A stretch of 21,156 nt of DNA from Chloroflexota bacterium (GTDB lineage: Bacteria > Chloroflexota > Limnocylindria > Limnocylindrales > CSP1-4), in NCBI GenBank assembly GCA_021812735.1, contig JAKAMV010000064.1, positions 1-21,156 of the forward strand, given 5' to 3'. The notes beneath the pieces are model-generated. The model did not search any database. It was not told the DNA's origin and saw only the letters and a program-made list of their open reading frames with translations. The position numbers and the translations under genes were made by a program. Shown here in pieces: positions 17,617-21,156 of the stretch; position 1 is the first letter of the stretch; the number at the start of each line of letters is the position of its first letter.

Positions 17617-18549
17617 GTGGATCGCACCTTGGCCGCGTCGCGCCGCGACGTGCCGGGCGCCGGCGTGCGCTTGTCGGCGTTGCAGTGGTCCCCGCGCACT
17701 CGGCCGGCGCAGCCGCCGCCGTTCCTGCTGCACCACGGCCTGGCGTCGTCGGCCGGCTTCTGGGGCCCGCTGGCCGCCCGGCTCGCCGCCGGTGAGCCCG
17801 GCGGGCCCGCCCGAGCGGTCGTGGCGATCGACGCGCGAGGCCACGGCGAGAGCGACCGGCCGGACGACGGCTACGACTTCGCGACCGTCACGTCCGACCT
17901 GCACACGGCCCTGCTGGCGCTCGGTTGGGGCACGGCGGGCGTTCTGCGCCCAGTGCTGGTCGGCCATTCCTGGGGTGGCAACGTGGTGCTGGAATACGCG
18001 GCGCGGCACCCGGGCGTGGCGGCCGGGGTCGCCCTGGTCGACGGCGGCTTCATCGAGCTGCACCACATGTCATGGGAGGAGACCGCACGGGAGCTCGCGC
18101 CGCCCACGTTCGAGGCGATGACCTGGCGTGAGTTCTCGGCGCGCGCCGCAGTCTGGTGGAGCGCGACCGGCTGGGATGCCTCGATCGAGGCCGCCATGCG
18201 CCACAACTTCGAGGAGCTCCCCGACGGGACGATCCGGCCGCGGCTCTCCCGGGAGCGCCACCTGCGCATCTTGCGCGCGATGTGGGAGCAGCGCCCGATC
18301 GAGCTCTACGAACGGCTGCGTTGTCCGGTCCTCCTGCTGCCGGCGCGGCGGGCCAACGCCGAGGGGCTCGAGCAGCGCTTCATCGAAGGCAAGGAGCAAG
18401 CCGTCGCCCTGGCGCAGGGCGTCCTCAGGCGTATCGGGACGCCGGTGACGGTCGAGTGGTTCGAAGACTCGATCCACGACATCCCCCTGCAGCATCCGGC
18501 CCGCCTCGCGGCGCGCCTGGAGGCGTTCGCGGCGACGCTCGCCGGCTGA
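17617..18549 (+). CDS. Alpha/beta hydrolase
   Basis: A 310-residue alpha/beta-hydrolase fold protein. The oxyanion motif is HHGLASSAGFW (39-49), followed by DARGHGESDRP and the nucleophile elbow GHSWGG with S118. H287 (EDSIHDIPLQHP) is the catalytic His. The acid residue usually after strand 6 is not clear, because that region reads LLLPARRANAEG without an obvious Asp. A cap domain of about 85 residues (145-230) contains several Trp residues (MSWEETAREL, VWWSATGWD). The substrate is unknown; esters, lactones, amides or epoxides are all possible. It follows the PLP decarboxylase by nine bases. GTG 17617 lacks a convincing Shine-Dalgarno sequence but has TAAACT six bases upstream. Confidence 0.88.
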   Translation: MDRTLAASRRDVPGAGVRLSALQWSPRTRPAQPPPFLLHHGLASSAGFWGPLAARLAAGEPGGPARAVVAIDARGHGESDRPDDGYDFATVTSDLHTALLALGWGTAGVLRPVLVGHSWGGNVVLEYAARHPGVAAGVALVDGGFIELHHMSWEETARELAPPTFEAMTWREFSARAAVWWSATGWDASIEAAMRHNFEELPDGTIRPRLSRERHLRILRAMWEQRPIELYERLRCPVLLLPARRANAEGLEQRFIEGKEQAVALAQGVLRRIGTPVTVEWFEDSIHDIPLQHPARLAARLEAFAATLAG

Positions 18550-18677
18550 CCGGCGGGGCGACCCCTCCGTACGAACCACACCTTGGCGGCGGCCAGCTGG
18601 TGCGAATATCGTCGTGTCGGGCGCGCCAAGCCACGGATGACGCGGCAGCGGCGGGGCCCATCGCTGCGCATCTGCGC

Positions 18678-18683
18678 TACACT
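18678..18683 (+). promoter_or_regulatory. Candidate -10 box (TACACT) for the aldehyde dehydrogenase gene
   Basis: TACACT in the context TGCGCTACACTG lies in the 204-base gap after the hydrolase gene. It predicts a leader of about 64 bases. AGGAG (18738-18742) lies 11 bases before ATG 18754. Confidence 0.45.
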
Positions 18684-18753
18684 GCGGACCTCCGGAACAG
18701 GCCGGCCGGCCGGGCGGACCCGCCGGCCCCGAGCGCGAGGAGCGAAGCGAGCG

Positions 18754-20268
18754 ATGGCCATCGGCACCGTCACGGACCGCAGGATGCTGATCGACGGCGA
18801 GTGGGTCGAGTCGTCGGGAGGGGCATGGATCGAGGTGCGCAACCCGGCCACGGCCGAGCTGGTCGGCCGTGTGCCAGCGGGCACGCCGGCGGACGTGGAT
18901 CGCGCCGTGGCCGCCGCGCGGCAAGCCTTTCGCGACGGACGCTGGCGGGCGATGTACGGGCCAGAGCGGGTCGCAGTGCTGCACCGCCTGGCGGACCTGA
19001 TCGACGCGCACGCCGACGAGCTGGCTGAGGTCGAGACCGCGCAGACCGGGACGGCCATCAAGCTGCGCCGCGACTCCGACATCCCGTTCGCCGCCGACAA
19101 CCTCCGCTTCTTCGCGGGGGCGATCCGGCACCTCGAGGGGAAGGCCGCCGCCGAGTACAGCGGGAGCCACACGAGCTTGATCCGGCGCGAGCCGATCGGG
19201 GTCGTCGGCCAGATCGCGCCGTGGAACTACCCGCTGATGATGGCGGTCTGGAAGATCGGACCGGCGCTCGCCGCCGGCAACAGCGTGGTGCTCAAGCCGG
19301 CGACCGCGACGCCGCTCACGACCCTCATGCTCGGCGACCTGGCGAAGCAGGCGGGCCTGCCCGACGGGGTCCTCAACATCGTCACCGGCCGGGGCGATCT
19401 CGTCGGCGCGGCGATCGCCGCCCACCCGGGCGTCGACATGGTCTCGCTGACGGGCGATTCCGAGACCGGCAAGAAGATCCAGGCCGCCGCGAGCGGGACC
19501 CTCAAGCGTCTGCACCTAGAACTGGGCGGGAAGGCGCCGTTCATCGTCTTCGGCGACGCGGACCTGGAGGCCGCCGCGCGGGGTGCCGTCGTCGCGGGGC
19601 TCGTGAACGCCGGCCAGGACTGCACGGCGGCCACGCGGCTCTATATCCAGCACGAGGTCTATGACCGCTTCCTGGAGCTGCTGCTCGACCACGTGCGGAC
19701 GGTACGGGTCGGGGATCCCCGAGATCGCGCCACCGACATGGGGAGTTTGATCAGCGAAGCGCAGCTGCAGCGGGTGCAGGGCTTCGTCGACCGCGCCAGG
19801 GAGGCGGGCGCGCGGGTCCTGATCGGCGGCGCACGCGCGACGGTGCCGGGGCTGAACGGCGCGTTCTTCCAGCCGACGGTGGTGGATCACGTCGCGCAGG
19901 ACGCGGAGATCTGCCAGCTGGAGATCTTCGGTCCTGTCCTTACGGTCCTCCCCTTCGACACCGAAGCGGAGGTGATCGAGCAGGCGAACGACGTGCGCTA
20001 CGGATTGGCAAGCTCGGTCTGGACGCGCGACGTCTTCCGTGCCATGCGCGTGGCCAAGGCGCTCGTCTTCGGCGCAGTCTGGGTCAACGACCACCTGCCG
20101 CTCACGAGCGAGATGCCCCACGGCGGCTTCAAGCAGTCCGGGTTCGGCAAAGACCTCTCGGCGTACTCGTTCGAGGAGTACACGCAGGTCAAGCACGTCA
20201 TGGTGGAGCTGAGCGGCGAGGCCGAGAAGGGCTGGCACTACACGATCTGGGGCGACCCGCCGCAGTAG
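18754..20268 (+). CDS. NAD(P)-dependent aldehyde dehydrogenase, gamma-aminobutyraldehyde/betaine aldehyde type
   Basis: A 504-residue ALDH that oxidises an aldehyde to the acid. Catalytic C290 (NAGQDCTAATR) and general base E256 (LHLELGGKAP) are present, with oxyanion N158 (APWNYPLMM), K181 (KPATATP) and the cofactor motif SLTGDSETGKK. NAGQDCTAA and the C-terminal SEMPHGGFKQSGFGKDLSAYSFEEYTQVKHVMV closely resemble the E. coli aminobutyraldehyde dehydrogenase PatD (YdcW) and its relatives. Substrate choice within that clade is variable, so the exact aldehyde is open. The start is ATG 18754, with AGGAG upstream. The open frame extends to 18583, but that part precedes and covers the promoter. 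It could process aldehydes derived from amines made by the upstream decarboxylase, although no amine oxidase or transaminase gene is in the window. Confidence 0.94.
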   Translation: MAIGTVTDRRMLIDGEWVESSGGAWIEVRNPATAELVGRVPAGTPADVDRAVAAARQAFRDGRWRAMYGPERVAVLHRLADLIDAHADELAEVETAQTGTAIKLRRDSDIPFAADNLRFFAGAIRHLEGKAAAEYSGSHTSLIRREPIGVVGQIAPWNYPLMMAVWKIGPALAAGNSVVLKPATATPLTTLMLGDLAKQAGLPDGVLNIVTGRGDLVGAAIAAHPGVDMVSLTGDSETGKKIQAAASGTLKRLHLELGGKAPFIVFGDADLEAAARGAVVAGLVNAGQDCTAATRLYIQHEVYDRFLELLLDHVRTVRVGDPRDRATDMGSLISEAQLQRVQGFVDRAREAGARVLIGGARATVPGLNGAFFQPTVVDHVAQDAEICQLEIFGPVLTVLPFDTEAEVIEQANDVRYGLASSVWTRDVFRAMRVAKALVFGAVWVNDHLPLTSEMPHGGFKQSGFGKDLSAYSFEEYTQVKHVMVELSGEAEKGWHYTIWGDPPQ

Positions 20269-20325
20269 GCGGCGCGGCGTACGCGGTGGTGGCGGAACGC
20301 GGGCATCGTCGCCCCACGGAGCGGG

Positions 20326-20331
20326 CATAAT
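20326..20331 (+). promoter_or_regulatory. Candidate -10 box (CATAAT) for the DUF4332 gene
   Basis: CATAAT in a GC-rich gap, about 90 bases before GTG 20421. It would give a leader of roughly 80 bases ending in the AGGAGG ribosome binding site. No -35 box is seen. Confidence 0.4.
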
Positions 20332-20420
20332 CACTCCCAGCGCATGTCAGGGCCGGAGCGGAGCCGGCCAGTTGAGCCCGCACGCAACGGGCGCGCTCGC
20401 ACGAGGAGGTCCCGCGAACC

Positions 20421-20810
20421 GTGCCGCCGCTCTCGCAGCTCCAGCGCGTGCCCCCGGTCTACCTGGAGCGGCTCGATCGCCAGGGCATCTTCACGACCGG
20501 GTTGCTGCTCGAGGTTTCGGAGACGCCCACGCGGCGTCAGTACTTGGCCGACCAGGTGGGCGCCACCACCGTCGACGTCGACGCGTGGCGTGACGAGGCG
20601 ATGCTGCTGAACCTCGCCCGGTTCGGGCCGCGCGAGCAGGCGATCTTCACCCAGGCCGGGATCACCGGGATCTCCGAGGTGCAGGCGCTCTCGCTCGACG
20701 GGCTGCGCGCACGGTTGTCGCGCGCCGCGCAGATCCTGGGCGTCGAGCGGCCCGACGATCTGACGGTCGAGGGCTGGTGGGAACAGGCACAGACGCTCGA
20801 GGAGGAGTAG
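20421..20810 (+). CDS. DUF4332-type helix-hairpin-helix protein
   Basis: A 129-residue, all-helical, soluble protein. Two helix-hairpin-helix-like repeats are visible: PPVYLERLDRQGIFTTGLLL (about 11-30) and then LARFGPREQAIFTQAGITGI followed by SEVQALS (about 65-91). The repeat resembles DNA-binding HhH domains such as those near DNA polymerase beta or RuvA, and matches the DUF4332 pattern I know. Function is unknown; DNA or nucleotide binding is inference. GTG 20421 has AGGAGG (20404-20409) upstream. The final Glu-Glu-Glu codons (GAGGAGGAG) serve as ribosome binding site for the next gene, so the two are coupled. Confidence 0.78.
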   Translation: MPPLSQLQRVPPVYLERLDRQGIFTTGLLLEVSETPTRRQYLADQVGATTVDVDAWRDEAMLLNLARFGPREQAIFTQAGITGISEVQALSLDGLRARLSRAAQILGVERPDDLTVEGWWEQAQTLEEE

Positions 20811-20814
20811 GGCG

Positions 20815-21156
20815 GTGAACGGCCCCGGTACCGGGGTGCGGTGGGTGATCGCAGTGGGCACCATCTGTCTCGTCCTAGGGCTGGCGTTCACGGCGGTCTT
20901 CAACCCGTTCTTCATCCACGCCGCCCTGGACGCCGCAGGCAGCGCCGCGATCCTGGGTCTGGACACGCGGACCACCCACGCCGTCTCCGATCGGACCATC
21001 ATAGAGATGCTGGTCGGGCCCGGGACGTTCGCGTTCGCCGCCACGCCCGGCGGGCCGCGCTTCTACGACGCCGCCGAGGCGGCGCACCTGCGCGATGCGG
21101 CCACCCTGCTGCACCTGTTCGGCGGCTTGGTGCTCGTGGGCGTGCTGGGGCTATTG
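20815..21156 (+). CDS. DUF1461 (TIGR01906-like) membrane protein, N-terminal part
   Basis: 114 codons from GTG 20815 to the window edge, with no stop reached. The first membrane helix is at about 8-30 (VRWVIAVGTICLVLGLAFTAVF), followed by an outside loop with SDRTIIEMLVGPGTF, then FYDAAEAAHLRDAATLLHLFGGLVLVGVLGLL entering the second helix at the end. The E-x-x-HL-x-D sequence before helix 2 is the mark of the TIGR01906/DUF1461 family of integral membrane proteins with no known role. The start is four bases after the DUF4332 stop, using its Glu codons as ribosome binding site. Confidence 0.8.
   Translation, partial: MNGPGTGVRWVIAVGTICLVLGLAFTAVFNPFFIHAALDAAGSAAILGLDTRTTHAVSDRTIIEMLVGPGTFAFAATPGGPRFYDAAEAAHLRDAATLLHLFGGLVLVGVLGLL

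Noticed and set aside
18583..18753. Upstream extension of the aldehyde dehydrogenase frame
   Set aside because: It covers the promoter box and leader, is Arg-rich without homology to ALDH N-termini, and ATG 18754 gives a normal length with a ribosome binding site.
20344..20610. Small ORF in the DUF4332 leader
   Set aside because: It lacks a ribosome binding site, is Arg/Ser-rich and is out of frame with the clear helix-hairpin-helix protein it overlaps.

Overview
This is one continuous, gene-dense stretch of a very GC-rich bacterial chromosome. The gene order recN - xer - PH-domain protein - M50 protease - HD protein - scpA - scpB - rluB - cmk - ispH - der, with G/C-ending codons almost everywhere, suggests an uncultured Chloroflexota-type bacterium (Limnocylindria/Thermomicrobia-like). 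This placement rests on gene order and protein style only, and another high-GC Terrabacteria lineage is possible. I see no phage, IS, CRISPR or plasmid signature.

Positions 1-9182 are a housekeeping block, all on the + strand. It opens with the last codons of recN (DNA repair), then a Xer tyrosine recombinase, a bPH2/SHOCT membrane protein, a site-2 protease and an HD-domain protein. These are followed by the condensin partners scpA and scpB, the pseudouridine synthase rluB, cytidylate kinase (cmk), the isoprenoid enzyme ispH and the ribosome-assembly GTPase der. Neighbours often overlap by one to four bases (TGATG or GTGA), so translational coupling is likely. A tRNA-Pro(GGG) with its own promoter and a strong GC hairpin close the block.

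Positions 9405-10293 (- strand) hold two small multi-pass membrane proteins that I cannot name. A near-repeat of the translation-start region lies just upstream of the first. Positions 10587-12708 (+) hold a proline-racemase-superfamily enzyme with a Ser/Cys catalytic pair and an ornithine-cyclodeaminase/mu-crystallin-family reductase. Together they fit a 3-hydroxyproline -> pyrroline-2-carboxylate -> proline route.

Positions 12775-15864 (-) hold a complete GH2 beta-galactosidase. Diverging from it on + are a group II PLP decarboxylase, an alpha/beta hydrolase and an aldehyde dehydrogenase of the aminobutyraldehyde/betaine aldehyde type. The last three suggest amino-acid/amine/aldehyde turnover. 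The window ends with a DUF4332 helix-hairpin-helix protein and the start of a DUF1461 (TIGR01906-like) membrane protein.

The strongest cross-cutting signal is in promoters. A TAnnnT or nearly identical -10 box, often preceded by GC, recurs before most transcription units with no visible -35. In four cases (ispH, lacZ, the PLP decarboxylase and the hydrolase) the box ends only 6-8 bases before the start codon, which predicts leaderless mRNAs. The HD gene has no ATG, GTG or TTG early enough to cover its N-terminus but has an ATT codon behind a good Shine-Dalgarno sequence. I found no clearly new defence or mobile system. The best candidates for new biology are the unknown membrane-protein pair and the Ser/Cys racemase pair.
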